A DNA stretch of 64,000 bases from Vibrio sp. ES.051 (GCF_002563795.1 NZ_PDJL01000004.1:1240001-1304000), one strand, 5' to 3'. Shown: positions 33,399 through 44,351, counted from the first letter of the stretch. The notes: generated from the letters alone by a model not told the origin. Program-made: numbers and translations.

Positions 33399-35039
33399 AT
33401 GAACCAACTTAACTGGCAAGACGTTACTCCTTCGCTCGAACAATACGAAACGCTTTTAAAATCAACTCGTACACTACCTAAAAAGACATTTGTAGACCTT
33501 CAACCGAGAATGGCGGCGACAATATCGCGATTTTCAAAAATTTTCGGTTTAACACGTGTTTTACTTATCAATTGTGTCGACAATTCTATATACCGAGATT
33601 TTATAAGCGATTCTGTAAAGAATGAAACCTCATTGCCGGTAGTCACCACAGAATCTCTTGATGCCAAACTTCTATTTGATCGCTATAGCGTAAGTGAAAA
33701 CGGTGAGACTGTTTTCCAGTCAGGGCTGCTTTCCAAAGCCGACAATGGTTATTTGATCGTACCTGCAAATTTAATTTTAGCTAATCCGGGATATTGGCCC
33801 AATATTAAATCAGCAGTTCAAAAGCATCCCATCGATCCATTGAATTTGAGCCCTACTCGTCTTGCGTCTTCTCCGATTTCGTCATGTCGCTATGATGTAA
33901 AGCTTGTCGTAACTGGAGAAAGAAGCCAGTTGGCAGAGCTTGAGTATATTGATGAAGACTTCCGTTCAGGTTTCACTATGTATACAGAAGTAGAGGAAGA
34001 TATTCACTTATCGCAACAAAACTTAGCTGATTACCTTAGTCTCGTTAATTGGATATGTTCCGAGTATTGCTTACCAAGTTTGGATGACAGCGCATTTAAA
34101 AGATTGCTTTTGGCTGGAATGCGTTATACCGAAGACCAACATTATCTTCCTTTGGGGGTAATGTGGCACTGTCAATTATTGAGCCTTGCGAGTCAGTACA
34201 GTTCAAATGAAGAGCTTGATTATGACGCGATAGATAGAGCGATTGATGACAAGTATTACCGTGAGTCATACCTGCCACAACGTGCTGTTTACGACATTCT
34301 TGATGGGCAAGTGATTATAGAAACAACGGGTGAACAAGTCGGACAAATTAATGGCTTAACGGTGGTTGATATGTCAGGTCACCCAGTTTCTTATGGTGAA
34401 CCTGCACGTATTTCATGCGTTATTCACTTTGGTGACGGTGATGTTTCCGACGTTGAGCGTAAAGCTGAGCTTGGTGGTAATTTGCACGCCAAAGGCATGA
34501 TGATTATGCAGGCATTCCTAAGCTCTGCGCTCAAGCTGGACGAACCGTTACCTTACTCTGCCTCTATTGTGTTCGAGCAATCGTACAGTGAAGTCGATGG
34601 TGATAGTGCATCCCTTGCGGAGTTATGTTGTTTGGTCAGTGCTTTATCAGCATCCCCTGTTAATCAACAAATTGCTGTAACCGGCGCTGTCGATCAATTT
34701 GGACGAGTACAAGCTGTTGGAGGGTTGAACGAGAAAATTGAAGGCTTCTATCAGGTCTGTAAGCATCAAGGTTTTACTAGGAACCAAGGTGTGGTCATGC
34801 CAACCAGCAACCTCAAGCATCTTGCTTTGCATAAAGATGTAATAGAAAGTATCAAGAGTGGCGAGTTCCATATATGGTCAGTTTCTACCGTTGACGAAGC
34901 CATTCCTATTATTATGGGTAAACCATTTAGAGGTGAAGACGACAGCATTATTGGAAAAATTGCTGAACGTATTGAAAGTTTTGAAAGACATGAGCATACA
35001 GAAGGAATTGTGCAACGCATCAAAAACTGGTTTGTTTAG
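33399..35039 (+). CDS. Lon-like protease (YcbZ/LonH type)
   Basis: A 546-residue protein with a C-terminal Lon (S16) proteolytic domain. The catalytic Ser lies in DGDSASLAELC and the Lys in VGGLNEKIEGFY. The N-terminal half is a degenerate region without a clear Walker A motif, as in YcbZ, so it may not be a self-standing ATP-driven protease. Place between matP and fabA is conserved with E. coli. Substrates unknown. Confidence 0.88.
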   Translation: MNQLNWQDVTPSLEQYETLLKSTRTLPKKTFVDLQPRMAATISRFSKIFGLTRVLLINCVDNSIYRDFISDSVKNETSLPVVTTESLDAKLLFDRYSVSENGETVFQSGLLSKADNGYLIVPANLILANPGYWPNIKSAVQKHPIDPLNLSPTRLASSPISSCRYDVKLVVTGERSQLAELEYIDEDFRSGFTMYTEVEEDIHLSQQNLADYLSLVNWICSEYCLPSLDDSAFKRLLLAGMRYTEDQHYLPLGVMWHCQLLSLASQYSSNEELDYDAIDRAIDDKYYRESYLPQRAVYDILDGQVIIETTGEQVGQINGLTVVDMSGHPVSYGEPARISCVIHFGDGDVSDVERKAELGGNLHAKGMMIMQAFLSSALKLDEPLPYSASIVFEQSYSEVDGDSASLAELCCLVSALSASPVNQQIAVTGAVDQFGRVQAVGGLNEKIEGFYQVCKHQGFTRNQGVVMPTSNLKHLALHKDVIESIKSGEFHIWSVSTVDEAIPIIMGKPFRGEDDSIIGKIAERIESFERHEHTEGIVQRIKNWFV

Positions 35040-35109
35040 TACTGATCGGAGTTGTCTAGCGTACACGTGTTCACTAAGATGCACCTGTCAAAATTTGGAG
35101 TAATTGATA

Positions 35110-35628
35110 ATGCAAAACAAACGTGATTCTTACAACCGTGATGATCTTCTTGCTTCGAGCCAAGGTGAGCTGTTCGGCCCTGGATACCCGCAGCTTCCTG
35201 CACCGAATATGTTAATGATGGACCGTATTGCTAAAATGTCCGAGACTGAAGGTGATTTTGGTAAAGGCTTGATTTTAGCTGAATTGGATATTACTCCAGA
35301 TCTTTGGTTTTTTGATTGCCATTTCCCTGGTGACCCAGTAATGCCTGGTTGTCTTGGTTTAGATGCAATGTGGCAGCTTGTTGGTTTCTTCCTTGGTTGG
35401 GTTGGCGGTAAAGGCAAAGGCCGTGCATTAGGCGTTGGCGAAGTGAAGTTTACTGGTCAGATACTACCAACGGCGAAAAAAGTGACCTATGAAATCCACA
35501 TGAAGCGCGTCGTGAATCGTAAATTAGTGATGGGTTTGGCTGATGGCCATGTATATGTTGATGGTAAAGAGATTTACGTTGCCAAAGATTTGAAAGTCGG
35601 CTTGTTCCAAGATACTTCAAACTTTTAA
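35110..35628 (+). CDS. fabA: 3-hydroxydecanoyl-ACP dehydratase/isomerase FabA
   Basis: The enzyme of unsaturated fatty acid synthesis that dehydrates 3-hydroxydecanoyl-ACP and isomerises the product to cis-3. 172 residues; catalytic His71 in [10 protein letters not shown] and Asp85 in GCLGLDAMW are visible. ATG at 35110 is preceded by GGAG. Probably regulated by FabR/FadR-type factors in Vibrio, but no site was identified. Confidence 0.97.
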   Translation: MQNKRDSYNRDDLLASSQGELFGPGYPQLPAPNMLMMDRIAKMSETEGDFGKGLILAELDITPDLWFFDCHFPGDPVMPGCLGLDAMWQLVGFFLGWVGGKGKGRALGVGEVKFTGQILPTAKKVTYEIHMKRVVNRKLVMGLADGHVYVDGKEIYVAKDLKVGLFQDTSNF

Positions 35629-35655
35629 TTATCAATAAGTACTCAATATCTTTTG

Positions 35656-35681
35656 AAAGACTCTCTCTGGGAGTCTTTTTT
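35656..35681 (+). terminator. Terminator after fabA
   Basis: AAAGACTC and GAGTCTTT around TCTCTGG, followed by TTT. Confidence 0.9.
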
Positions 35682-35697
35682 AGTTTTGTAGAAGAGT

Positions 35698-35722
35698 AAA
35701 AAAGGCTCCTGAGAGCCTTTTT
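35698..35722 (-). terminator. Terminator after rmf
   Basis: AAAAAGGCTC/GAGCCTTTTT around CTGA, T run on both strands. Confidence 0.85.
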
Positions 35723-35748
35723 GAATCCTTATATTTGTATGTGGAGAG

Positions 35749-35922
35749 TTATTTGTAGAGACCAGATTGTCTTTCATCTCTGGCATCACGCCAACCACCT
35801 AACCAATATGACCGAGCATCAACTTGTTGATACGGGCAAGCCTCTTGAGACCTTCCATTCAACCCTGCCTTATAGCCTTGAGATTGAGCTCGCTCTAGGC
35901 GATCACGCTTTTGTCTCTTCAT
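35749..35922 (-). CDS. rmf: Ribosome modulation factor Rmf
   Basis: A 57-residue basic protein that turns 70S ribosomes into inactive 100S dimers in stationary phase. MKRQKRDRLERAQSQGYKAG and GRSQEACPYQ ... WLGGWRDA match Rmf closely. ATG at 35922 gives the conserved start. Adjacent fabA-rmf order is conserved with E. coli. It is convergent to fabA with separate terminators. Confidence 0.96.
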   Translation of the reverse strand: MKRQKRDRLERAQSQGYKAGLNGRSQEACPYQQVDARSYWLGGWRDARDERQSGLYK

Positions 35923-36042
35923 AGTTAATTCCTCATACAGGTCCATTTACTAAGTAAAGCTGTTTGGTGAAACTTTGATGGAGTTTTTATGACTCCATCT
36001 ATAAGAATCGATCAGATTACGTATTTTCTCAAGGCACAAAAA

Positions 36043-36074
36043 AAGCAGAGGCTCAATTCTGTGAGCCTCTGCTT
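36043..36074 (-). terminator. Terminator after the DUF3466 gene
   Basis: Perfect 13-bp arms AAGCAGAGGCTCA and TGAGCCTCTGCTT with loop ATTCTG, and TTTTTTTG on the minus strand. Confidence 0.93.
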
Positions 36075-36091
36075 GATTTAAAAATTACTAA

Positions 36092-37828
36092 CTATTTTCT
36101 ACGGAACCCAAACAATCCAAGCATGGTCAAAGCCAACCAACCAAGTCCAGCGCCTTGACGTTCAGACGTTGTTTGTTCAAAAGAACGAGAACGAATATCT
36201 GCTTTATCTGCACCAAGTATCGGAAGCAGTTTGACCGCGACTACTTTCTCGGCATTCGCTTCACCGCTTTTACACAAAGAGTTATGCGCAGTACTGTCAT
36301 ACCCTCCTTCACACTTAATCGCGGTAGCAGAAATAACGCCAGCGTCGTTAATATCTGTTGCGTCAATGATACGGAATTGGTTATTTGCTTCGGATTGGTC
36401 ACCACCGTTGGTCAAATCATCTAAGAACCATGCTCTATTATCAAAAATAGCTTTGCGCTCTGCTACAGTTCCAGTTGAGTCGTATGGATAGATAAAACCA
36501 CGTTTACGGCGCGGCTTTCCATCGTCCTCACGAGTAGTCTCAGCGTCTAGTTGACCGACGATTTCATTGTACGCGTTAATCCCACCCATCTTACCGCCGG
36601 CGCCATTGAAGAAAATACCAGTGGTTGGATAAAATGCGTTTAAAGTATCTCGTACATCATCTACGATAAACAACCGATTTGGATAAGCACCAGCAGTAGC
36701 GATTCTTCGTTTCGCCTCGCCGATCGCGACAAAGTTTGAGTTGACATCCGTTAAGCGTGAGTTTGAGTGAATAGTATCCCCCCCCTCACGTTGTCTTGCA
36801 CCTACAACAACTTTGCTTTCCCAGGTCGAGTTTTCAACAGAACTTACAGAGTCAAGCGTCCCAACAAAAACAGTCGCATTTAGATAATTATCATCAGAGT
36901 AAGTATTGTACCCGACACCATAGACTGTAGTACCGAAAGTGACAAGGTCACGCATACTGCCTTGGGCAAGCTTTTCACCGTCTTTAGCATTTTTACTTGG
37001 CCAAGCTATTTCACGGACATTTCCACTTGCATCCCAAATTGCAGCTTTTGAGGTGTGATGCGAGCCATTTGTATTGCTTGCTGTTCTGGAAACACTACCT
37101 ACTGTAAAGGTACCGTCTGTATTCCACGCGTGGCTTTGTACAACACTTGCTTGGCTGAGAATATTTGGCTTAATAGGCGAAACAACTCTATTTCGTGTTT
37201 CCAGTGTTGATGAGTCTGATGTGCTAACAACGCTTTGATTACCAATCGCTGCGCCGCTTTCTGTTAGATGATTAATAACATTGTTATATTCATTCGTGTA
37301 GGCGTCAGCATTGCCTTCTACAAAAGCTAATGCGTTAGAAGTGAAATCTTTATTTAGCTCTTTGTTCCAAGGCGCCCAGTTTACTGCAGCCCAAGATTCA
37401 CAAGTGGAGTAACCAAGTTGGTTGAAGCAATAACTTTCAAAATCGTCAAACTCTTCTATGTTATAAAAGCCCGCGTCCATGGCAAACGGGATTTCTTCAC
37501 GGTAGCTGTTACCATCTACTGCTTGCGTTGCCGATATCGGCGTTGTACGAGTCTCAAGCGCTAGTTTAAATTGCTCTGGTGTACAGTTCGCTGCAGCATC
37601 AAAACAACCTTTCGAAAATGGGACCGGTTCAGCGATGTTTGGATCAACGTAAACATCACCCTGCTGGATTGCAACGCCATAAGAGGTTTGAGCCGTTACA
37701 TCGTCTACACTATTTCCGTCAATTTGAGGAGAGACTTCAATAACCTGATACAATGCCGCATGTGCATTCATTGTGGTGCCAACCATTATCGCAATGGCGG
37801 TCAATTTGAATTTATTACTACAATTCAT
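36092..37828 (-). CDS. DUF3466 exported protein with GlyGly-CTERM-like tail
   Basis: A 578-residue protein with a signal peptide (about 1-24, ending NAHA), mature start ALYQVIEVSP, and beta-propeller-like repeats typical of DUF3466 (for example GINAYNEIVGQ and ATDINDAGVISA). The C-terminus QGAGLGWLALTMLGLFGFRRK has a Gly-rich motif, hydrophobic span and basic end: the GlyGly-CTERM signal processed by rhombosortase in Vibrio. It is predicted to be surface-bound or released by the type II system. It is 8 bp after uup. Confidence 0.88.
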   Translation of the reverse strand: MNCSNKFKLTAIAIMVGTTMNAHAALYQVIEVSPQIDGNSVDDVTAQTSYGVAIQQGDVYVDPNIAEPVPFSKGCFDAAANCTPEQFKLALETRTTPISATQAVDGNSYREEIPFAMDAGFYNIEEFDDFESYCFNQLGYSTCESWAAVNWAPWNKELNKDFTSNALAFVEGNADAYTNEYNNVINHLTESGAAIGNQSVVSTSDSSTLETRNRVVSPIKPNILSQASVVQSHAWNTDGTFTVGSVSRTASNTNGSHHTSKAAIWDASGNVREIAWPSKNAKDGEKLAQGSMRDLVTFGTTVYGVGYNTYSDDNYLNATVFVGTLDSVSSVENSTWESKVVVGARQREGGDTIHSNSRLTDVNSNFVAIGEAKRRIATAGAYPNRLFIVDDVRDTLNAFYPTTGIFFNGAGGKMGGINAYNEIVGQLDAETTREDDGKPRRKRGFIYPYDSTGTVAERKAIFDNRAWFLDDLTNGGDQSEANNQFRIIDATDINDAGVISATAIKCEGGYDSTAHNSLCKSGEANAEKVVAVKLLPILGADKADIRSRSFEQTTSERQGAGLGWLALTMLGLFGFRRK

Positions 37829-37835
37829 TGAAATA

Positions 37836-39755
37836 TTAACTATCCTGTTGCGTTGCTTCGAGTTCTTCCCATCTCTCGAATGCGATTTCCAACTCCTGCT
37901 CTAGCGCAGCAAGTTGTTCCAATACCGGTTGAGTCTGTTCTACAGGTTTTGCGAAGAACTCTGGGTTGTTCACTTGCTCCTGTAGGCTCTCAATATCCGA
38001 CTCTAATTGTTCAAGTTTAGCTGGTAGAGCTTCTAATTCTCTTTGCAGCTTATATGATAACTTCTTTGTGTTGTTCTTAGGTTGGGCTGTTTTGGGAGTT
38101 TCCTCAACCACTTTCTCATTTTTCGTTGTTTTTTCAACCGATTGACGAACAGCTCTCGCTTGCTCGCGCTGTTGTCTTGCATCGTGATAACCGCCGACAA
38201 ACTCTTCAATTATTCCGTTGCCCTCGAAGATCCAGCTTGTAGTCACCGTATTATCAACAAATTCTCGGTCGTGGCTTACTAGCAATAACGTACCATGATA
38301 GTTGGCAAGCATTTCTTCTAAAAGTTCCAACGTTTCGATATCCAAATCGTTGGTTGGTTCGTCTAGAATAAGTAAGTTGTTTGGCTTCAATAAGATACGA
38401 GCCAACAACAAACGGTTTTTTTCACCGCCAGACAGCGCTTTAACCGGTGTTCTTGCGCGTTTGGGGGCGAATAAGAAATCCTGAAGGTAACTTAGCGCAT
38501 GACGTTGACGCCCGCCAACCATCACTTCTTGTTTACCATCAGCCAAGTTATCAAGCACCGTTTTTTCTGGATCCAAGATTTCTCGATATTGGTCAAAATA
38601 CGCGACGTCGAGTTTAGTACCGCAATGCAGACGACCAGATTGAGGTTCTAGCTGACCTAATAGCAATTTAAGTACTGTACTTTTACCACAACCATTTGGG
38701 CCGACAAGTGCGATACGATCGCCACGCATGATATTAAAGCTAAAGTTGTCAACGATGGTTTTGCCTTCGTAAGCAAAAGAAATATTTTCAGCTTCAAAAA
38801 CAATTTTCCCTGACCGTGAGCCATCATCAATATTTAGATTAACTTTCCCCTGCACATCACGACGACTCGAACGCTCTTCGCGGAGTTTTTTCAAGGCACG
38901 AACACGCCCTTCATTTCGAGTACGACGAGCTTTAATACCTTGACGGATCCAAACCTCTTCTTGCGCCAACTTCTTATCAAATTCTGCATTTTGCATTTCT
39001 TCGACTCGAAGCATCTCTTCTTTTTCAATCAAATAATTGTCGTAATCACCAGGAAAAGAGGCGAGTTGACCGCGATCTAAATCGACAATGCGTGTCGCCA
39101 TCGATTTGATGAACGCGCGATCGTGAGAGATGAAAATGATTGAACCTTTAAAATCTTTTAGGAAATTTTCTAACCATTCGATTGTTGTAACGTCTAGATG
39201 GTTCGTCGGTTCATCCAGAAGCAATACATCTGGGTCACAAACAAGAGCACGCGCCAAGGCGGCTTTACGCTGCCAGCCACCGGATAAGTCACTCAACTTG
39301 GTCTCTGGACTTAACTGCAATGCTCCGAGTACATTTTTAACTCGGTCTTCAAAACGCCAAGCATTAGAATGGTCGAGCAGCTCTTGAGTCTTCGCTAAAC
39401 GGTTAATGTTTTTCTCACTTGGATCTTGAGCAACAAGATCCAAAAGATCGTGATAGATCTTAAGTTGCTCGCCTACCTCAGCTAAGCCGCCAGAAACATA
39501 TTCGTAAACAGTGCCTTCTTGATTAAGAGGCGGGTCTTGTTCCAGTCGAGAAACCACAACATCTTGAGTGACCTGAATTTTACCGTCGTCTAAAAGTATC
39601 TCACCAGCCAGCACTTTCATTAATGTTGACTTACCAGCGCCGTTTCGGCCGACTAGACAGACTCGTTCGTTTTCTTGCAAGGCAAACTCTGCGTGGTCGA
39701 GTAACGGATGATCTCCGAACGCAAGTTGTGCATTATGAATGGTAAGTAATGCCAT
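37836..39755 (-). CDS. uup: ABC-F ATPase Uup
   Basis: A soluble duplicated ATPase of 639 residues. Each half has a P-loop (GRNGAGKST, GPNGCGKST), signature (LSGGWQRKAAL, LSGGEKNRLLL) and Walker B (LLLDEPTNHLD, LILDEPTNDLD), with the ABC-F linker between, and a C-terminal coiled-coil DNA-binding region (about 560-635). Uup acts on ribosomes or DNA branch points and lowers precise excision of transposons. It overlaps the glutaredoxin-like gene by 23 bp. Confidence 0.95.
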   Translation of the reverse strand: MALLTIHNAQLAFGDHPLLDHAEFALQENERVCLVGRNGAGKSTLMKVLAGEILLDDGKIQVTQDVVVSRLEQDPPLNQEGTVYEYVSGGLAEVGEQLKIYHDLLDLVAQDPSEKNINRLAKTQELLDHSNAWRFEDRVKNVLGALQLSPETKLSDLSGGWQRKAALARALVCDPDVLLLDEPTNHLDVTTIEWLENFLKDFKGSIIFISHDRAFIKSMATRIVDLDRGQLASFPGDYDNYLIEKEEMLRVEEMQNAEFDKKLAQEEVWIRQGIKARRTRNEGRVRALKKLREERSSRRDVQGKVNLNIDDGSRSGKIVFEAENISFAYEGKTIVDNFSFNIMRGDRIALVGPNGCGKSTVLKLLLGQLEPQSGRLHCGTKLDVAYFDQYREILDPEKTVLDNLADGKQEVMVGGRQRHALSYLQDFLFAPKRARTPVKALSGGEKNRLLLARILLKPNNLLILDEPTNDLDIETLELLEEMLANYHGTLLLVSHDREFVDNTVTTSWIFEGNGIIEEFVGGYHDARQQREQARAVRQSVEKTTKNEKVVEETPKTAQPKNNTKKLSYKLQRELEALPAKLEQLESDIESLQEQVNNPEFFAKPVEQTQPVLEQLAALEQELEIAFERWEELEATQQDS

Positions 39756-39975
39756 TATTTTCCAACCAGTTTGTAAGTTGTTCTAAATCGAACGGCCAGT
39801 TCAACTCAGAATCTTGATATTTTAATACAGGAATCGTGACGCCGTAACGAGAAAATAGATCATCATCAAACGCAATGTCGATAATATCCGTTTGTTCTCC
39901 TAACCCCGCCTTTTCCACTAAAGTAAATGCCATCTCACAAAGATGGCATCCCTCTGTGCTATACAATATCAGCAC
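39733..39975 (-). CDS. Glutaredoxin-like (DUF836) small protein
   Basis: An 80-residue thioredoxin-fold protein: LILYSTEGCHLCEMA has a CxxC active site, and the cis-Pro region is VTIPVL. It belongs to the glutaredoxin-2-like DUF836 group. It lies between rlmKL (24-bp gap) and uup (23-bp overlap) in a single operon. The redox partner is unknown. Confidence 0.88.
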   Translation of the reverse strand: MLILYSTEGCHLCEMAFTLVEKAGLGEQTDIIDIAFDDDLFSRYGVTIPVLKYQDSELNWPFDLEQLTNWLENNGITYHS

Positions 39976-39999
39976 TTTTAATGTCCTTATCTTTACCTA

Positions 40000-42126
40000 T
40001 TAATCTGCGTGAGTTACCAACCAACAATTGTGGATGTGCTTATTTCGCGCAAAATCTAATGGCAACGTTTGAGATGAAATATTCTGAGCTTTTAAGCCAA
40101 GTTCGGCTAGGGCTGCTTCATCCATCTTAAAGTGACGTTTGTTATTTGAGAAAACAATCGTGCCACCTTGTCTTAAAAGGCGTTTTAGATTCGTCATTAA
40201 TTTAATATGGTCACGCTGAACGTCAAAAGATGTTTCCATGCGTTTTGAGTTAGAAAATGTAGGTGGGTCGATAAAGATAAGGTCATACTCGCCTTTTGCA
40301 CCTTCTAACCATTGTAAACAATCTGCTTGTTCATAATGGTGTTGTCGACCCACACAGCCATTAAGTTGCATGTTGTCTTTTGCCCAATTGAGGTAGGTAT
40401 TAGACATATCTACCGTCGTTGTTGAGCGTGCTCCACCCACGGCGGCGTGGACTGTCGCACTGCCGGTATAAGCAAACAAGTTTAAGAAGTCTTTGCCTTG
40501 AGCCATTTCACCAAGTCGACGACGGGTGATCTTATGATCGAGAAAAAGGCCTGTATCAAGGTAGTCATGAAGGTTTACGATCAGCTTCACACCATACTCA
40601 TGAACTTCTAATGTCTCTGAAACCTGTCCCAATTTTTGGTACTGGCTACGCCCTTTTTGTTTTTCGCGAACTTTGAGTACGACTTTGTTTGCTTCTACAC
40701 CAGTAACTTGAATAGTCGCGCGAATAATATCGGTTAAACGGCGCTTAGCTTTCTCTTCGGGGATATCTTTCGGGGCCGCATATTCTTGAATCACGATGTG
40801 ATCACCATAAACGTCAATTGCAACGTTGTATTCTGGTAAGTCTGCATCGTAGATTCGGTAACAGTCTAGCTTCTCTTTACGAGCCCATTTACCAATCTTA
40901 CCGATGTTCTTTTTAAGACGGTTTGAAAAATCGGGAGCGATTTGAACTTGCTTATTATCAGTTCCTTTGATTTCTTCAATACTACGAGCTGCAATTGTGT
41001 AGTTTCTTTGGTGACACGGTAACGCACCATTATTTAGCTTAAATTGTTTCTCAGCGCGCATACGCAAACAGCTAAGTAGTTCATCGGAACTAGAGAAAAT
41101 TGAGGCTTTGCAGCCACCGAACTCAGATTTAAGCTGTCCACCAAATGCAGTATACAATGCTATGAGGCCCGGCTCGGTACCCAAACGTTCACCATAAGGT
41201 GGGTTCGAAACGATAACCCCATTTTCGAAACCTGTTGGTCGAGTAATGGTCGCAGCATCGCCTTGAGCAAACTCAATCAGCTCTTCAACACCCGCTCTGC
41301 GTGCGTTTTCCTGTGCGACTTTAAGAACTCTAGGATCGTTATCAAAGCCATAAAATTTAGCGTCAACTTTTTTGACGCCGCGTCGAGCCTGTACACTCGC
41401 TTCCGATTTAATCTCAGCCCACGTTTCTGGCTCGAAATCCTCTAACACCTCAAAGCCCCACTGTTTACGCTTAACGCCAGGCGCCATATTCGCAGCCATC
41501 ATGGCCGCTTCGATAAGCAGCGTACCCGAGCCGCACATTGGGTCGAGTAATGGCTGGTGACCATCCCAACCACAGCGCATGATAATCGCAGAGGCAAGCG
41601 TTTCACGAAGTGGTGCTCGACCGGATTCTGGGCGGTAACCACGTTGGTGGAGCCCACTTCCTACCATGTCTACGCCAAGTAGCGCTTTGTCTTTATGTAA
41701 ACGGACATGAACTCTAACGTCGGGGCTCTCTTTACTGATATTAGGACGCGGTAGTCCTTTGTTTTCAAAACAGTCTACGATGCCGTCTTTGACTTTCATC
41801 GCCCCGTATTGACTGTTTCTAATTTCATGGTTTGTACCATTAAAGTCCACAACAAAGCGTTTTGAGCTATGAAATTGATTAACCCAATTAATCGCGGATG
41901 TGGATAGATACAAGTCCATGTCGTTGTTACATGTGAACTCAGATAAAACACGTACAAATCGAGACGCTAAACGGCTCCACAAACAACAGCGGTAAACTTG
42001 TTCGTTTGTCGCTTTAAATTTTACGCCTGCCTGTACTGGTTTCGCATTTTCGATGCCTAGTTTAGTCAGTTCTTCAACAAGCAAGTTTTCCATGCCATTT
42101 GAAGTTACCGCGAGATATTGATTCAT
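40000..42126 (-). CDS. rlmKL: 23S rRNA methyltransferase RlmKL (m2G2445 and m7G2069)
   Basis: A fused methyltransferase of 708 residues. The N-terminal THUMP domain and RlmL part has [14 protein letters not shown] and [10 protein letters not shown]; the C-terminal RlmK part has [14 protein letters not shown] and [11 protein letters not shown]. It modifies two guanosines of helix 74 of 23S rRNA. First gene of the rlmKL-glutaredoxin-uup unit; order rlmKL-uup as in E. coli. Confidence 0.96.
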   Translation of the reverse strand: MNQYLAVTSNGMENLLVEELTKLGIENAKPVQAGVKFKATNEQVYRCCLWSRLASRFVRVLSEFTCNNDMDLYLSTSAINWVNQFHSSKRFVVDFNGTNHEIRNSQYGAMKVKDGIVDCFENKGLPRPNISKESPDVRVHVRLHKDKALLGVDMVGSGLHQRGYRPESGRAPLRETLASAIIMRCGWDGHQPLLDPMCGSGTLLIEAAMMAANMAPGVKRKQWGFEVLEDFEPETWAEIKSEASVQARRGVKKVDAKFYGFDNDPRVLKVAQENARRAGVEELIEFAQGDAATITRPTGFENGVIVSNPPYGERLGTEPGLIALYTAFGGQLKSEFGGCKASIFSSSDELLSCLRMRAEKQFKLNNGALPCHQRNYTIAARSIEEIKGTDNKQVQIAPDFSNRLKKNIGKIGKWARKEKLDCYRIYDADLPEYNVAIDVYGDHIVIQEYAAPKDIPEEKAKRRLTDIIRATIQVTGVEANKVVLKVREKQKGRSQYQKLGQVSETLEVHEYGVKLIVNLHDYLDTGLFLDHKITRRRLGEMAQGKDFLNLFAYTGSATVHAAVGGARSTTTVDMSNTYLNWAKDNMQLNGCVGRQHHYEQADCLQWLEGAKGEYDLIFIDPPTFSNSKRMETSFDVQRDHIKLMTNLKRLLRQGGTIVFSNNKRHFKMDEAALAELGLKAQNISSQTLPLDFARNKHIHNCWLVTHAD

Positions 42127-42549
42127 AGTGTTCTTTCGCTGATAAAAATGGCTTCAATTATACCTGACTTTAGGATCAATGCCTCGTTTTTAAAGGCATT
42201 TTCCTATCTGTTAGAACAAACCCTCACCAGTTTTATAATCTGAAAGTTTCAACATTTTTGATTCTCACCACTTTTGCACAATCAACGACTTTCAAGGGGC
42301 GCAAGCGAAGTGAATACTTATTCTATGTATCTTTGGACTATACCAGAATAACTGAATAGGTGAAATTTACTTACATTTCCTCAATATAGAGGAATAAATG
42401 ACGAAAATATAAGTGTCGCGTTGACTAATCCTAGGAATTATTAAGATGAAAAAAGTGAGATAAAGTGACCAGCTTCATATTTACATGTTTAGAAAAAACA
42501 CAATTGTATAAGCAATTAGGCTTAGAGGAGTAAAGAAAGAGACAAAAAA
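42127..42549. other. Intergenic region rlmKL / zapC
   Basis: About 420 bp of AT-rich sequence upstream of rlmKL and downstream of zapC. No open gene or recognised RNA. The rlmKL promoter must lie here; no clear operator was seen. Confidence 0.5.
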
Positions 42550-42570
42550 AATCGACCGATACGGTCGATT
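42550..42570 (-). terminator. Terminator after zapC
   Basis: AATCGACCG and CGGTCGATT around ATA, then TTTTTTT on the minus strand. Confidence 0.92.
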
Positions 42571-42611
42571 AAAGAAGACATAGGAACGAAACAAAGAAAA
42601 ATAAAACTGAT

Positions 42612-43154
42612 TTAGCCAACCATTGCCATCGGAGTGAGCGCTAATAAATGGCTTGCGCAAGCCATACGGTCATGCATCACTTTAATTGGTTGGCCGAACT
42701 GAAGTACTTTGCTGCCATCGAGAACAAACTCGTTCTGACCCGCATAAGCACACAAACTTGATGTTTCACCGGGCTCTAAAACGATAAATATACCTTCAGA
42801 GTATTGATTAGTGAGAAATACCATGCCCCCTTCTTCCGGCTCATAGCCAGTTGACTGGGCATCGAAAAACCAACTTTTAGGTTGAACAGGCTTGTGAAAA
42901 CGCTGAGCTGCGACGCAATACAGTGTTAATTCAGCTTGGCGGTATTCATTGATATCGAGACAACGGATGCGTTCATTGAACGTTTGGAAAGCACTAGCGT
43001 CATCGACGGTAAATTCATTTTTAGAGAAGGCGCTGTTGACCAACAATTTTCGGGATAAATTGGTTTGGAAAATCATTTCCTCCCCTAGATCCAGCATTAA
43101 GAAAGCTTTCTGCTCATCATAATACCAATTCCATTTGTCGCTGGGTTTAAGCAT
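42612..43154 (-). CDS. zapC: Cell division protein ZapC
   Basis: A 180-residue cytoplasmic protein that bundles FtsZ filaments at midcell. MLKPSDKWNWYYDEQKAFLMLDLG and the later AQRFHKPVQPKSWFFD and ALTPMAMVG are typical ZapC blocks. It follows pyrD on the same strand, as in E. coli, but a strong hairpin separates them. Confidence 0.95.
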   Translation of the reverse strand: MLKPSDKWNWYYDEQKAFLMLDLGEEMIFQTNLSRKLLVNSAFSKNEFTVDDASAFQTFNERIRCLDINEYRQAELTLYCVAAQRFHKPVQPKSWFFDAQSTGYEPEEGGMVFLTNQYSEGIFIVLEPGETSSLCAYAGQNEFVLDGSKVLQFGQPIKVMHDRMACASHLLALTPMAMVG

Positions 43155-43252
43155 TATTCCGTTCTCTCTTGATTAGTAAAATCAGTGGTTAAGAGGTAAG
43201 ACGCTTAATTACCTACTCGTTATTTTTGATTTTACAAACCAACGGACAAAAA

Positions 43253-43279
43253 AAAAGAGGAAACAAGTTCCTCTTTTTT
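43253..43279 (-). terminator. Terminator after pyrD
   Basis: AAAAGAGGAA and TTCCTCTTTT around ACAAG, with T runs on both strands. Confidence 0.9.
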
Positions 43280-43319
43280 ATGTAATACGTGCTGATTTTT
43301 CAGCAATTTTTAAGTAATA

Positions 43320-44330
43320 CTAGAGATTCTTAACAATATCGCGTACAAGGCCAGGGCCGTGATAAATGAATCCTGTGTAAACTTGGACTAGCTGCGCGCC
43401 CGCCATCATTTTTTCTTTTGCGGCAATGTAAGAGTCCACACCGCCTACACCGATGATCGGCAGTTTATCTCCCAGTGTTTGATGAAGTTTACGAACTACC
43501 TCAGTCGAGCGAGATTGCACAGGTCGGCCACTTAAGCCGCCAGCTTCGTTAGCGTGCTTCATGCCTTCAACCATCGTACGATCAAGTGTTGTGTTGGTCG
43601 CTATCACACCATCAATGTTGTTCTTGAGTAAAGAGTCGCAAATCCGGTTGATTTCATCATCGCTCAAATCTGGCGCAATTTTTAGCGAAAGCGGAACGTA
43701 TTTATCGTGCTTTTCAGCAAGTTCCGCTTGCTTAGCTTTTAACTCAGAAAGAAGAACATCAAGTGCTTCACCGTATTGAAGTGAACGCAATCCTGGAGTA
43801 TTTGGCGACGAGATATTGACCGCGATATAGCCAGCGTACTCATACACTTTTTCCATACAAATCAAGTAGTCTTCTGCCCCTTTCTCTATCGGAGTGTCTT
43901 TATTCTTTCCGATATTAATTCCGAGAACGCAATCGAACTTGGCTTTTTTTACATTTTCAATCAAGTGATCAACGCCGAGGTTATTAAATCCCATACGATT
44001 GATGATGCCCTCAGCTTCAACTAAACGGAACAAGCGTGGTTTATCATTACCAGGTTGAGGACGAGGCGTTACGGTACCGACTTCAACGAAACCAAAACCC
44101 ATAGCATCAAATGCTTCAATACATTCGCCGTTTTTGTCTAAACCTGCGGCAAGGCCTACAGGATTGCGGAATGTTAATCCCATGCATTCAACTGGACGAA
44201 TTGGTAATTGCTGACGATAGAGAAGATCGAGTGGTGTGCCGTTAAAGCGTTGGAAGTTCTTGATTGCAAGATCATGTGCCTTTTCGGCATCAAGTTGGAA
44301 AAAGCCAGTTCTGGCTAAACGGTAAAGCAT
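43320..44330 (-). CDS. pyrD: Dihydroorotate dehydrogenase (quinone), class 2
   Basis: The membrane-associated FMN enzyme that oxidises dihydroorotate to orotate with quinone, in pyrimidine synthesis. 336 residues; an N-terminal amphipathic helix for membrane contact, FMN-site [14 protein letters not shown], catalytic Ser region [11 protein letters not shown], and [24 protein letters not shown] precedes ATG. The leader has a hairpin plus T run next to a C-rich start region. Confidence 0.97.
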   Translation of the reverse strand: MLYRLARTGFFQLDAEKAHDLAIKNFQRFNGTPLDLLYRQQLPIRPVECMGLTFRNPVGLAAGLDKNGECIEAFDAMGFGFVEVGTVTPRPQPGNDKPRLFRLVEAEGIINRMGFNNLGVDHLIENVKKAKFDCVLGINIGKNKDTPIEKGAEDYLICMEKVYEYAGYIAVNISSPNTPGLRSLQYGEALDVLLSELKAKQAELAEKHDKYVPLSLKIAPDLSDDEINRICDSLLKNNIDGVIATNTTLDRTMVEGMKHANEAGGLSGRPVQSRSTEVVRKLHQTLGDKLPIIGVGGVDSYIAAKEKMMAGAQLVQVYTGFIYHGPGLVRDIVKNL

Positions 44331-44351
44331 TGTGCCTCCGAGAGAAAAAAA

